NCBI GenBank assembly: GCA_029959195.1
Contig: CP114125.1
Coordinates: 1,488,001 to 1,552,000 of the forward strand
DNA: 64,000 nt
Source of the DNA: Dictyophora rubrovolvata
Taxonomy: Eukaryota; Basidiomycota; Agaricomycetes; Phallales; Phallaceae
Reading direction: 5' to 3'
Shown here: one piece after another, positions 12,098 through 22,790 of the stretch
How the letters are laid out: the number at the start of each line of letters is the position of its first letter
How positions within the stretch are numbered: position 1 is the first letter of the stretch
Program-made: the position numbers and the translations under genes
Notes under the pieces: generated by a model
The model's database searches: none
Seen by the model: only the letters and a program-made list of their open reading frames with translations
Told to the model about the DNA's origin: nothing

Positions 12098-12903
12098 ATG
12101 GGTTCAGACAGTCGCACCACTGACAACGACGTACTTAAATACCAAGCAGCGCTGAAAAGCGTCAATGATGCTATTGACTCAATAATCACCTTGCGAAATG
12201 GGAACTTGGATAAACCGGAACTCTGGGGAGTAGTAGACACGGCTTTGGACCAGTTAGCAAAGTAAGAACTTGCGTTTTTAATTGAATTGAGTGCTCGCTC
12301 GTTTAACCATCACTAGGATTGAGAGGGACTTGACAAAAGCGCTCAATGAACATAAACCATTATTAAACGACTCTTCTCTCAAACGATTAGCAAGAAAGGT
12401 ACTGGAAAAATTGACTTCATCCAAAAAGAAGTCCGGAGTATCTACAGAGGATGCGACAAAATAGGAGCAAAAAATACTAGCCAGGTTTGATGTAAGTTTG
12501 CCTCCATTTATTGTGTAGCGACCTAACAAGTCCACGGCAAATAAACGTTTCCAGCTAGAATCCGACAGAATAATGCACACATCAGGCATCTCACCAACAC
12601 CAGTCTTCTGTTCCTACGTCGTGCGTTATCTATGCTTTTTGACTTCACCTCTGCTGTAGAATTTATTGTCGTTTCACTTATTTAGGTATTGGACTGCGGG
12701 TCCCTCTGCGTATGTATTTTTTGGAGATATATACAAGATTACATCTCAGCTATTTTTCAGCCCCATGACACATAATACACAATCTAACACATACTTAGGC
12801 TCTCGTGGTAACCACAATTATCAACCGTACATACTACTCCTGCCACCCTTCCACAAGAACAGGAAACTGACGAAACACGATAGTTCATCAGCTAATCGCA
12901 TTC
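12098..12903 (+). pseudogene. Copy 1 of the PY-motif gene, interrupted and 3'-truncated
   Basis: Exon 1 (MGSDSRTTDNDVLKYQ to ALDQLA) splices to IERDLTKALNEHKP. The frame then meets TAG at about 12462-12464, where copy 2 keeps a sense codon (Gln). Further homologous exons follow in the same order, with the conserved YLGSRGNHNYQPY exon at 12770-12900. Sequence identity to copy 2 then ends at the duplication boundary. The Ser/Gly/Tyr-rich C-terminal half and the PPPPY motif are missing. A short protein could still be made from the first two exons (about 105 residues). Confidence 0.6.
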
Positions 12904-13021
12904 CAGATCGGCTAACCTCCTCCAGAGCACAAACCCAGATCACTGATGCAGGACAATAAAACAATAGACAACACGAAAAGTGACGAGGGCAATAGTCCAA
13001 CAACGCAGTCCAATCACAGTC

Positions 13022-13965
13022 CCAGTCATATCTAGTGCGGTACCGATGATTTCTATGAATAAAAATTCAGCGGCATCTTTTTGGTGGGGAAACTGAAACC
13101 AGCTTGAACGATCGATGCAGCTCCTAAGCGACAGCTGCCGCTAAAGATAGCTAGGCTAGGTAGGATCCTTTATCCTGGACGGCCGGGAATCAATCCATCC
13201 CCGGGTTTGACATACATGACAAGATAACTCCAGGAAGAACCGGAAAACTACGGTATTTACCGAGGTGCCAGCGGACCGCTGTTTCCCTCATGAAACAAAC
13301 AGAAGTGCCCGCCCAATTATCGAGCCTTCAATGCTCATCAAAAATACGTGAAGAAGTTTGGTCAATAACAAAGAAGGTCCGTTTCCCCCCAGTATGTATG
13401 AGAACTTGAAGGCGTTTCTGGCCAGGAGGTTCATTCCATTGATTCGACGGATGGTATTAGGCTTGGCACTTTGGCATTGCCGATAAACGGAAAGATTGGA
13501 CAACGAGATTTGCACGACTTACGTAACATTGTCTCTTGGTTGTTTAAAGGGGCAATTGCCTCTTCATGGTATTCGAATTAACCTGATTCAGAAAGTTGGG
13601 TTAACTTAAGGCCATGCGCTTTATTTCAAAAATTGATGGTACCTACCGCCTCGCGGACCATTGCCTTCTGTTAAGTTAAGAATATGTGAGAAGTTTTATG
13701 AAAGTGCGATAGTATGAATAGACAAAGAATGATGGGGATTAAATACATAGTCATTTCTCCAATTGGGAAACGCTTTCAGCACAGCAAAGTAGGGAGCATA
13801 TTCAACGGCGAACGGAAGCGGATGAGATAAAAGATGAAACAAACTACACCAGAGGTTCTTGTGTTTTACTATTTAGCCAATTGAGCATATTTGCCAAATT
13901 GCGCTTCTTCCTGTAAAGATACCGTTAGCTAAACTTTCTGCCTGAAAACATCTGCATTGAGATAC
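13022..13965. other. Non-coding left flank of duplication copy 2
   Basis: Homologous to 9585-10517, with different frames. No gene is supported. Confidence 0.35.
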
Positions 13966-15235
13966 TTACCAAGCAGATATCTTTTTCCTTCTCATCCGGT
14001 TTCGTACTTGCGATTGAGTACCTACTATGTGGTGTATCACCACCCCGTTCAGCTTTCCATGGTTCAATGTCTCCTTGAGTCGTTTGAGTTCTCCTAGGGC
14101 TTCTAAAGCAGTTGGTCGTAGCGACGGGTCTTCCTGAGTGAGATAGGTAATGAAAGGTTGCATGAAATCAAGTCCATCATATTCCTATCAAAATCTCAGT
14201 GAACTTAATTTCGTGAAAATAAAGGTCTCTCGCCTACATCGCAAGCGCGTTTAATAGCCATACCTACTTGGAATATATCCACCTTGAATGGATCATATGG
14301 CACCGTCAACGACAACTCTGGAATGTTCTTTTCTTGTCCAAGTTTTCCAACCAACCAATGACGTTCTTCAAAGCTGCGAAATCGGTATGAAAGTCCGAAA
14401 TCAATCCAGTAATACTTGATAGGTCCCACGGCCTTCCGGGATTTATTGACGATCTCAGTTACCCCGTCAGCGTGGTAAAAGTACTGGCAGAAATGAAATC
14501 CCTTCGGTATGATTTTTGTAGCATCCATGAGGAAATTAAGAAAACAAGCATCTCTGCTCGGCGAAGAAGTTAGCAATCACCACCTACAGTTTTTTCTCGC
14601 GGCTCATACCTATGTGCTATGTTATGTTCGTGTATGAACTCTAATCCCTGCATGCAGTAATTATGAGTCAAAAATAGATAAGCTCAGGCTACATGAAGGT
14701 GGTACCTCGAGCATTTGATGAAACGCTTCCATACATTCAATTTTCCGTTCGAAAGGTGGATGATAGAAAGGTAGCAGAAGAGGCATAACAATGAAAGCAA
14801 AAGTGTCATTATGAGACATTGGAATAACATCTAGTATTGGAACACAATGGTTTCTAAAGTCTGAACGTAGGGATGTTGACGATAAATAGAGGCCTATCGG
14901 TATTTCTTCTCTATCGGTATGAACAAGCTTGAGCGCGACTTTAACGCCGTCCGAACTTCGCACTGCATCCAAAACAGGTTTATGCTATGAACAATCAGGA
15001 AAACACATTATACATGTACATAAAAAATACGTACATCTTTCAGACGACCATCTTCACATTGCGCTACTGACTTTCCGTTCGTCAACCAAGAGCCTTGCCA
15101 ACCAGGTTTGTATCGGGGTCTTAGCTGATACCCGCGTTGTAGTAGAAAGTGATAATGATCCCTCCAGACCAATTCTGAAGCATCGAGATCAAATTGAAAA
15201 CGCTCTCGATAATGTCGAGGAACGGGGTAGTCCAT
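13966..15235 (-). CDS. Protein kinase-like protein, copy 2 (all key motifs present)
   Basis: This is the paralogue of 10518-11793 with the same five-exon structure. GVKVALK supplies the ATP-binding Lys, HRDACFLN the catalytic loop with Asp and Asn, and WIDFGLSYRF an intact DFG. The C-lobe reads VDIFQVGMAIKRACD, and the last exon MQPFITYLTQEDPSLRPTA ends MRRKKISAW. The fold is short and lacks an obvious glycine-rich loop, as in agaricomycete-expanded kinase-like families of unknown substrate. Start at 15235 (MDYPVP); an in-frame ATG at 15319 would add 28 residues. It shares a divergent promoter with the PY-motif gene at 15696. Confidence 0.8.
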
Positions 15236-15695
15236 TTTACTTCGGTCAGAAGTTTGTTTTGTTGAACTTGAAAAACGCGCTGCGCTGCTTACGTAACGAG
15301 CGCCGCTCAGGAGCGGCAAATCCCTTGCGGCAGAGGCCAGCAGATGTCACAATACGAAATTGGGTTATTTTTTTTCATAAAAAAACAAATAAACAAATAT
15401 AACTTCCGAGCCGGAACCTAGAATCTACAAGAGTGCAAGGGGAAAAGCACTAAAACTTTTTGAATTATTAATTTTGAGGTTACATAATATGAGATTCCTT
15501 TTTCATATAAACACTTTTAATTTGCTTTGGAGCTGTGGTAAGTCCAATGATCCTTCCTTCCTAAAAAATCTATATCCGAGGAATCTTCCCCACCTGACGA
15601 ATGCCACTTTATAAAAGGACGAAGGATATCACTATGAGATTACTGACTCATACTCATTCTTCACTTCTTCCCTCTGACCCTCAGAAAATTCTAAT
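15236..15695. promoter_or_regulatory. Divergent promoter, duplication copy 2
   Basis: 460 nt between head-to-head genes, homologous in part to 11794-12097 and about 150 nt longer. The extra sequence lies on the kinase side. Confidence 0.4.
15610..15617 (+). promoter_or_regulatory. TATA box (TATAAAAG)
   Basis: TATAAAAG lies 79 nt upstream of the ATG at 15696, matching the position of the element in copy 1. Confidence 0.5.
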
Positions 15696-17210
15696 ATGAG
15701 TTCAAATGCGGCTGACCGTCAACACACTGTGGAACAATATGAAAGGACTTTGAGGAGAATTAGTCAGGCTATTAACGCAATAAACATCATACGGTACGAG
15801 AACATGGACAAACCGGAGCTCGAGGGAATAGCAAACCCGGCTTTGAACCAGTTAACACAGTTAGATCTTGTGTTCTGTTTTGAAAAAAATAGTCCTTGCA
15901 TGTCTAACCATCCACTAGGCTCGAGAGAGAGGTGGTAAATGCTCTTACCAGACACCAAGAATCGCTAAACACTTCTTCGAGTCTCAAACGATTGGCAAGA
16001 CAGGTACTCACACAATTGTCGTCATTTAAAAAGCGGTCCGGGTTATCTCCAGCCAGTGCGTCCCGACAAGAACAAGACATAATATCCCGGTTTAATGTGA
16101 GCTTGCCTCTAGTAGCTGTAGCAACCTGACAATTTCACGGAAAATGTTTCCAGCTACAATCAGAAGAAGTAATGCGTGTATATCGATCTCATGAACAGCA
16201 ATCCTCTGTTCCTATATTGTGCGTCCGGTGCTTTTCGACTTCGTCTCTGCTGAAGAATTTATCGCTGTATCACGTATTTTAGGAATCGGGCTCCAAGCTC
16301 CTCTGCGTACGTATTTTTCAGATATATATGCGAGATTACATCTCATTTCTGTTTCAGCACCATGACGCATAATGCACAACCTAACGCATACTTAGGCTCC
16401 CGTGGTAACCACAATGATCAGCCGTACGTACCACTAGTACTCCTGCCACATTTCCACAAGAACAGGAAACTGACAAAACATGATAGTTCATCAGCTAATC
16501 GCATTTATGAAGGATCGTCAGGCCTTACTACTTCTAGGTGAGCAATAAAGACCCTCGTGTTCAAAACAGCCGCCCAATTGCCACACGGTGATGTAGAAAT
16601 TCCCGAGGCTACGTTTACAGGAGTTCCGCTCAACAGAACTATCATAACTCTCAGATGAGAGTACAAGACTTCTATCAGGGCCAGTCGATAACCCATGATC
16701 CTCCCCCTCCGTACTACTCTATGAGCGGCTCGCAAAGGTATTATAATAAGAGTGACAACAATGCGACATTTCATACCAATGTTTCTATGTAGGGATCAAT
16801 CGGGGAGCGTCAATTCTTCTCGAAGGGATCAGAATTCTGGTTATGGAAGTGTCCATTCGGACGAAGCCACCCGAGGCAGCCACAGATCTATCCGCTCAGG
16901 CGTAACTTACGATTCACGAAATGCCGAAGCCAGTACCAGTCGAGGTGCACGGGTGTCTTCTGTTGGCTCTGGTTTCAGTGTAAGTGATGAGGGCTATAGC
17001 AATGAGGCAACCCACGGTTCAATGGACGAGTGAGCTCATATTCAGTTGAGTATCTTTTTCAATATTTCAAACACGACTTTTAGATACCAAGGTCCAAGTC
17101 GCCAAGTTCGACGTGGAGAATATCCTCCTGGCACTGCCGCCAGTGGCAGCTCTTCCCAGTCTAATTATTATTATAGCTCTGGCTATCCTGTGCGTGACGA
17201 AAGCTATTAG
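15696..17210 (+). CDS. Unknown PY-motif protein with Ser/Gly/Tyr-rich tail
   Basis: About eight exons join in phase into roughly 370 residues. The N-terminal part is helical and polar (AINAINIIRYENMDKPELEG, SSLKRLARQVLTQLSSFKK). A conserved exon follows (YLGSRGNHNDQPYVPL), then SITHDPPPPYYSMSGSQ, a long low-complexity region (SSRRDQNSGYGSVHSDE) and a Tyr-rich end (SNYYYSSGYPVRDESY). PPPPY contains a PPxY motif of the type bound by WW domains. No enzymatic domain or signal peptide is seen. The junction at 16735-16793 uses a 55-nt intron that hides an in-frame TAG, and the junctions either side also phase. I do not recognise the family; it is paired with the kinase-like gene in both duplicated blocks. 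Confidence 0.6.
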
Positions 17211-17814
17211 TGACGAATCTTTTTCTGGGCTACAAACACACCACCGCTCCATTTTTTCCTGAATTTTGAAATCCAATTGATCGCCTTGAATATCTGCATA
17301 CACGTAGACAGACGTATCATCGCTTGTATCGGCAAATTAGCTTTGAAATATATCTTACTGTAACAAACATCAAAATGTCAACGCGTTTATCAAAAGCTGT
17401 AACAGGATTGCATAGATTGGTTCCTAATAGTCAATAATTTATCAATATAGGCGAACTTGAGCTGGGCCGACATTATTATTGATCGCTAAAATTGGACAAT
17501 GCCTTAGTTTGACATAAAATAAATTTAACACTGGACGACATTTACAAAAGCTCCAAGAAAAAACCGACACGCCTCACACAAACTATCACTTGCCGTATAT
17601 TATGAAGTCTGACTCTACCAAGTGAGGCGGGCTTAGACGGCCAGACTAACATATTAATGTGTACGGTGAAAATTATATCTACCACCCGTGGGTTTTGTTT
17701 GTTGCATAATTAAAATATGTGGTATTAAACATTTAGGTATTATAGATCACATTACACTGCCGCATGACAGAAATACATGGTACAATAGTAGCCCACTCTG
17801 CAGCTCATAAAATT
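17211..17814. other. Intergenic between two converging genes, nothing seen
   Basis: AT-rich with no supported frame; it should contain the 3' ends of the genes on either side. Confidence 0.35.
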
Positions 17815-18225
17815 TTAAAGAGGAATGTTTTCAACTTTTCGTTTATCAAGACAATTGGGCCAATCCTTCAAGGAGCTATGATAGACAAGTAAATGCTTAT
17901 TCTTGGCCTTTTCGTCATTTCCATAGAACTTCCTTCCACGCGTTTTGAAATATTTGCAATCCTCCAGTTCACAGACAAACACTTCCTTCGTCAAGGCATG
18001 TTGGTACCCAAGATTCCCTCCTCTTTCGATTTTCTCCTCAACCCCGTGCACAGTACTCTGATGGTGCTTGAGGTGCTGTTTTCCGGGTGAAGCGTGACTA
18101 CACACTCCAGACTTGGAGTCCACGGGGAATAGGCATTGCCACACATTCATGCCGACTTTGCGGCTGTAATTTGGAATTTCTTCAGGTGGCGCAGTTTTGG
18201 AGCGGGATGATGGTGTTTTAGGCAT
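17815..18225 (-). CDS. Putative zinc-finger-like protein, divergent member (136 aa)
   Basis: A single frame from ATG 18225 encodes 136 residues related to the two longer proteins at 45526 and 49475. It has VWQCLF for their VWKCLF, CSHASPGKQHLKHHQSTVH for the first Cys/His cluster, and FVCELEDCKYFK followed by KNKHLLVYH for the second (their YECEVSSCAF...ARHIREYH). Two C-x4-C/H-x-H-like clusters suggest C2H2-type zinc binding, so nucleic-acid binding is plausible but unproven. The N-terminal 25 residues are basic and Ser/Pro-rich. It lacks the 100-residue leader of its paralogues, so upstream exons may have been missed or lost. Confidence 0.55.
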   Translation of the reverse strand: MPKTPSSRSKTAPPEEIPNYSRKVGMNVWQCLFPVDSKSGVCSHASPGKQHLKHHQSTVHGVEEKIERGGNLGYQHALTKEVFVCELEDCKYFKTRGRKFYGNDEKAKNKHLLVYHSSLKDWPNCLDKRKVENIPL

Positions 18226-18895
18226 TTTGAATGAAGGTTGGGAATAGAAGAATTAAGAGTGATTTGTTTTTGGTGAATTGCAGACGTTGCTCGCAGAGCT
18301 TGGGGTGAGATTTGAATGTGTGGGATCAGGATTGACAAGTCAATTGGCTTTTATACGTTGAACTGATGCCAGGACGTTGGAGCTAGAATTGTCCGACATC
18401 TAAATGCCCAATGGACACGTAGTAGGTACAAGATGGGACCGGCGTGGCTGAGTGGAAATGTCCAATGTTCTAGTGAAGGCTTTGCACTTGCCCGCTGCTG
18501 GATCCAGAAAGAAGAAAAAGAAAGGTTTGACGCGTATGTGAGCCGATGTTTGTTGTCTAAGCCACGAACTTCAAATCAGGCAAAGTGCACGACATGCGAG
18601 AAGTTAGGGGTTTAGCAGGATAGACAAACTTATAATCCGGCAGCAATTTCTGATAGAACGTTAGAAATTTCTGTTCAAGCACGAGCACGTTAATGAGACA
18701 GAGCCGCCCAAACTACGGGATAATCCAACCGAGGAGTTCGAAAGGAATGGACGGGGCCGACATAGTAAGGCCACAGCGCGAACGAAGGTACTGACACACC
18801 CATATGTGTCCTGTGACAGAAGAGTCGACCTTGTCAATGACAATGACAACTTTCTATGAACTTGAGCTGGCGAAGCACACACCAATCTCGTAGCC
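18226..18895. other. Intergenic, no supported gene
   Basis: Short frames only. One stretch near 18437 (GGCGTGGCTGAGTGG) resembles the 5' end of a tRNA but does not continue as one. Confidence 0.35.
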
Positions 18896-19159
18896 ATGGT
18901 ATCTCCCAGCAAGCAAACAGATGGAAAAACCCAAGACTACAATAGCGAAATTAGGATCAACCAAAGCTACGAGATCATCTTAGGACGGGGATATCATTTT
19001 GATCTAGACGCAAATCAGAAACGAAAAGCCAATAAGTGAGGCCAGTGAGGTGGCACCTGGAGGCACTAGTTTTGTTGCAAGTATTGCAGTGACGCGCGTG
19101 CTTCGGCACAAGCCCGTCTCGAGTCGGAGTGTGAAGGGTCCAGGGTCGGCCGAACCTAG
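18896..19159 (+). CDS. Possible small two-exon hypothetical protein (69 aa)
   Basis: ATG 18896 opens MVSPSKQTDGKTQDYNSE. A 54-nt intron (19036-19089, GTGAGG...TTGCAG) joins in phase to DARASAQARLESECEGSRV, ending TAG 19157-19159. Both splice sites are canonical and the total is an exact codon multiple. There is no domain, signal peptide or homologue that I recognise, and such a short two-exon model can arise by chance. Confidence 0.3.
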
Positions 19160-19898
19160 TTGCAGCTCGAGCCGCGGAAAAATAACCATTGCAACTCTCA
19201 GGAACATTTGCTGTATCTACAAAGAATTTTTTATCATACATAACTTTCTTGTGATCTTCATTTTACACTGTGACCCCTTTTCAAAGACTCCCTCTTTTTC
19301 CTTCTGGAGCGCTTCAGGCTCGTTCCCTTTCACTTAAAGTGCTTCAAGACACTGTATCATTTATCAGCGCACTATACTCTTTGAGCTCAGGCAATCAAAG
19401 GTGCGTTGGGCTTCATCTCTTGATGATCTATGCTACAACGATCATAGTACAAAATTAATAGGAAAGATGCCCTGAAACCTCTGTCCAGGTCACGAGCTGG
19501 ATGAAGGCGGACTTCGTAACAACAGTCAGAAATAGAATTAAACTCAATCTCGATTGCGTAGAACACTAAACTACCTCTTTTATTGATGATACCACCATCA
19601 CCCCCAAGGCCTGAGGCACATGAGCTCTTCTGGGTGCTGGACGACATGATAAACTTCGTAACAACCCGCCGTTAACAGTCCGCTCCGCACAACACCCTCA
19701 TTTTGTTTATTCCACCTCTTCCCAGTGAGAGTCTCTAATTGACTCTTTCTCTTCCAACTTCCACATTCGGTCATAAGCCTCTCAAAACACAAATATTCGG
19801 CTGAGCCCACGCGCTTTATTCAACCAAACGACGATCCTCCTTTGGAACATTCAGATCCCGGACCAGCATTCGGCATCGTTTCATTACAGGGCGAAAGA
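19160..19898. other. Intergenic with decayed N-terminal trace of copy B
   Basis: No independent gene is seen. Just upstream of copy B, bases 19808-19835 translate to PTRFIQPNDD, similar to the PTRFIQVTNDN start of copies D and E but without an ATG. The ectodomain of copy B has therefore been lost or moved. Confidence 0.4.
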
Positions 19899-20991
19899 AT
19901 GTCTGCGATACCCTTTGAGCCAAATTCCGTTCCAAATTGTCCAATTCAATTCGTCACTGAGACATTCACTTCCACACTCACTTCCACACTCGCTGCGACA
20001 CACACTTTGACACACACTTTGACACATACGGACATTACAACAGCACCGGTTCCCGGTACGCCTGATATGTTTCTTTTCATGTCAACTACTGATATTGCTG
20101 CTACTTCGATAGTCCCTATTCCAACAACAAAATCTCTTCATCCTCGAGATCTGTTAATTGGCGTCGCTATCGGGGCTGGCCCCTTCTTCATCTCAATGGT
20201 AATTTTCCTATTCAGTCGACGCTTCAAGCGCGTTTCAAAGAGAAAAGGACTATTAGCGTCTAAGGAGCAATACAATACCGCTCGTCTGCAGAGGGATCCT
20301 TCCGTTGAAACCGCCTCTTTACGTGATGATGATGGGCTGGCAGCAGTCAGTCCATTAGGTTACTCAGAAAATAAACGGAGTCGGACTAGTCAGCAAATCT
20401 CGAGCCTTACCAAACCTTATACAAGGCTGACTGTAACTGATTCTCCCGAGACCTTATCAAGCTCCCCGCCGCGATCGTCTTCTCCGACTGTGACTCAGAT
20501 CCAGATACCGACTCTCCCAATTACGGTTTTCCAAGACGACAGCGAAGAAGACCAAACTGAAACCCCCCAAGAGTCTTTCCGAATGTCTTTCCGAATCGCT
20601 CGCAACAGTTTCGTGACCCCAACTCATGCTACCAGTTCAAGTTATCGCCAGCATGCTGTTCGGCCATTACCCTGCCTTCCGATTTCGAGACAAGAGATGA
20701 ACCCAGAGCGCATTAGTGCATGTTCTGAAATGGTGGAGATGCTGACTCCATTACCGTTTGCAAGTTCCAGCACAGCATCTGTGAGTAGAGATTTTTTCTG
20801 AGTAATCCGATCGAACGAAGCATTGTACTGTCGTATTAAATCTTCAGACGACTAGCGCCAAAACCCATACAGATAGTGGGATCCGTCTTGGTAGACAGGC
20901 GTTATCATATGATGAACCGAAATTCGGTACGAATTCCGAGCGGTCTTTAGAGTCGAAGAATATACCACCTCCCACATACACTCGTAATTAG
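19899..20991 (+). CDS. Membrane-protein family copy B (ectodomain lost)
   Basis: From the first ATG (19899, MSAIPFEPNS) the protein has a Thr-rich stalk with TSTLTSTLAATHTLTHTLTH. One helix follows (DLLIGVAIGAGPFFISMVIF), then the basic stop-transfer SRRFKRVSKRK and a Ser/Pro-rich cytoplasmic region. A GT-AG intron (from about 20781) leads to the tail exon HTDSGIRLGRQALSYDE...PPPTYTRN, stop at 20989-20991. Total about 350 residues. There is no signal peptide and neither of the galactose-binding-like modules of copy D, so topology and function are uncertain. The PPTY motif is kept. Confidence 0.65.
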
Positions 20992-21227
20992 TCGAGTACT
21001 GTTCTCGAATTCGAGAAATGGGTCTTAAATTCTTGAAACAACTGTTGTTCCACCGCCCCCCACACCTCCCATTCCACTGACTTACTCTCCTCAGCAGTTG
21101 CGCCGACTTTTCGTATACAACAGACGGACAACTTGTAGTTCTCTGATCATAATATATATCAAATTTTGGCTACTCTTTCGCGGTGAAGGTTATCAATGGT
21201 TCGCTGGTTTCCGCTCGGCCTGACTTA

Positions 21228-21629
21228 CAGCTGTTCCGGTTATGTAAGGCGGATGCGGCCAGTCATGTGATTTTGGGCCGTTCGCAAAGATGTTCCCATA
21301 TCTCGACAACCACTGCGAGTTAAGAGTTAATACTTTAGATGTTATTTTCTCTATATATTAGCTACCATTTGCCAACTTAGAGGTAACTTAATAATGAGCT
21401 GAAATTATTTTGAGAATTACACCTACTTAAGAGCCAAAATAATGAACTCGGACATCTTTTTCTTTTATGACAGTTTATATATATATAATTATGCTATTAT
21501 ATTAGTACTTACAAATCTTCAAAGTTTGAAGCCTTAACTTGCAACGGTTGTCGAGATATGGGGACATCTTTGCGAACGGCCCAAAATCACATGACTGGCC
21601 GCATCCGCCTTACATAACCGGAACAGCTG
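21228..21629. mobile_element. 402-bp MITE with about 85-100-bp terminal inverted repeats (TA target site)
   Basis: The left end CAGCTGTTCCGGTTATGTAA and the right end, its reverse complement, are followed inward by near-perfect inverted repeats: only one mismatch in the first 84 bases, then weaker pairing to about 100. The element is flanked by TA on both sides (21226-21227 and 21630-21631), the target duplication of Tc1/mariner-type transposons. The interior is AT-rich and has no coding frame. High arm identity suggests a recent insertion or maintained symmetry. It is non-autonomous and would depend on a transposase elsewhere. Confidence 0.85.
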
Positions 21630-21881
21630 TAATAGGCTACACTAGCATTTCAAATTTCAAATCTAAGGCGAATCAGACTTGACTTCACCCCAGGTCGAAG
21701 CTCTCGAAACTGAGTAAGGGTACACACAAGAGAGTATTAGTAGGTCATCTAAGATGAATTTTATTGGTACATATTATTTCTGAACATCCATAAGGAAAAA
21801 ATTCTTTTCAGAAAAAGCAACACCACTAGTTCAATGCATACATTTAAGTAAGAGCATATCCAGATATCTTCTCCCTATGGA

Positions 21882-22790
21882 TTAATGAGGAGTATATGTG
21901 GGCGGCAGCCCTTCTTTTGAACTTAATGAGAACCGAGTCTGATATGATAACGTCTCCCCTGAACCCAAACGGACACCACTATCCATTTGCGTTTCCCCGG
22001 TGATTATCTGACGATCATTCATCGACATGATCAGCCGTCTATGATTTAACCAAAGCTTGGACTCTACTCACTGAAGCTGTTATCGAGCTCATTTCCATAA
22101 CTTCCGTGTCAGCATCAACAGCCCCGACTTCCGAATCCACCGCATCTCGTTGGAGAATTTGATGTTCATCGTCCACATGTAGATGATTCAGAAGACTCGA
22201 ATTAGAAGTGCCATTAGACATTACTATTTGGCTCGTACTGTATAAGCTGATTGTCATTGGATACTTGAATAAAACGAGTGGAACTTGTCGACATTTGTGA
22301 GAAACAAACGAGGACAGTAGGTTATAAGCAAGATTGCCAGTGGCCGTTGAAGAATAAGCTGGTAGAACTTGAACAGAAATGTTCGTCGGAACCATCCTTG
22401 TTCACATAATGCGGCGTTCTACGCTGTTGACAGTTGGGCTGGGCGGATAAAGGGTTGAGAAGTTCGAAGAAAAGTAAAGCACCCGTCCCGAAAACATGCA
22501 AGTGATTTATAATACAATCCCCCGTGCACAAACGGTATAAATAAATAGGTGAGTGAAAGAGTTCATATGATCCAGAGGATAGCAGCGAAGGGGATCACCG
22601 TATGTACGACAGGGAGAGCTTACACGGAGTTATTTTGAACTGTGGGTTGGCATTGATACGTCCACCAACTCTGATTGGCTGTTGGGAATGTAAAGTATCA
22701 AAATGAGAAGAAAGGACGTTCGTGCTCGGTATTTCATTGTCCACTTTGCAGCGTACAAAATCGGATCCAAACGCAGCGTCAAAAAGGGTC
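21882..22790 (-). pseudogene. Membrane-protein family copy C, degenerate
   Basis: Traces of the family lie in order on the minus strand. RCKVDNEIPSTN (about 22730-22790) matches the CKVDDNT stretch of copy D. Further on is DTEVMEMSSITAS (about 22070-22110), and after a splice comes the tail exon MDSGVRLGSGETLSYQ...LPPTYTPH with stop at 21882-21884. No transmembrane helix and no continuous ectodomain frame survive. The tail itself is open and keeps PPTY. Confidence 0.6.

Larger units (their letters stand above)
9585..12903. repeat. Tandem duplication, copy 1 (kinase-like gene + PY-gene remnant)
   Basis: The sequence from CCCAGTCATATCTCGTGCGG (about 9584) to GCTAATCGCATT (about 12903) recurs at 13022-16504 in the same order and orientation, with many substitutions and small indels. 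Both copies hold a minus-strand kinase-like gene and a divergent plus-strand gene. The offset between copies grows from about 3440 to 3600 nt, so indels have accumulated. Copy 1 ends inside the plus-strand gene and therefore lacks its 3' part. Confidence 0.85.
13022..16504. repeat. Tandem duplication, copy 2
   Basis: Direct repeat of 9585-12903. The left boundary lies at CCCAGTCATATCTAGTGCGG (about 13021) and identity to copy 1 ends at GCTAATCGCATT (about 16504). About 118 nt of unrelated sequence separates the copies. The plus-strand gene continues past the boundary, so copy 2 is likely the parental locus or the only complete one. Confidence 0.85.

Noticed and set aside
18433-18520. tRNA-like start (GGCGTGGCTGAGTGG)
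   Set aside because: No anticodon arm or T arm with the TTCGA core follows, and the acceptor ends do not pair.
19050-19337. 95-codon plus-strand frame
   Set aside because: Composition shifts midway and it overlaps the better-spliced small model at 18896-19159.
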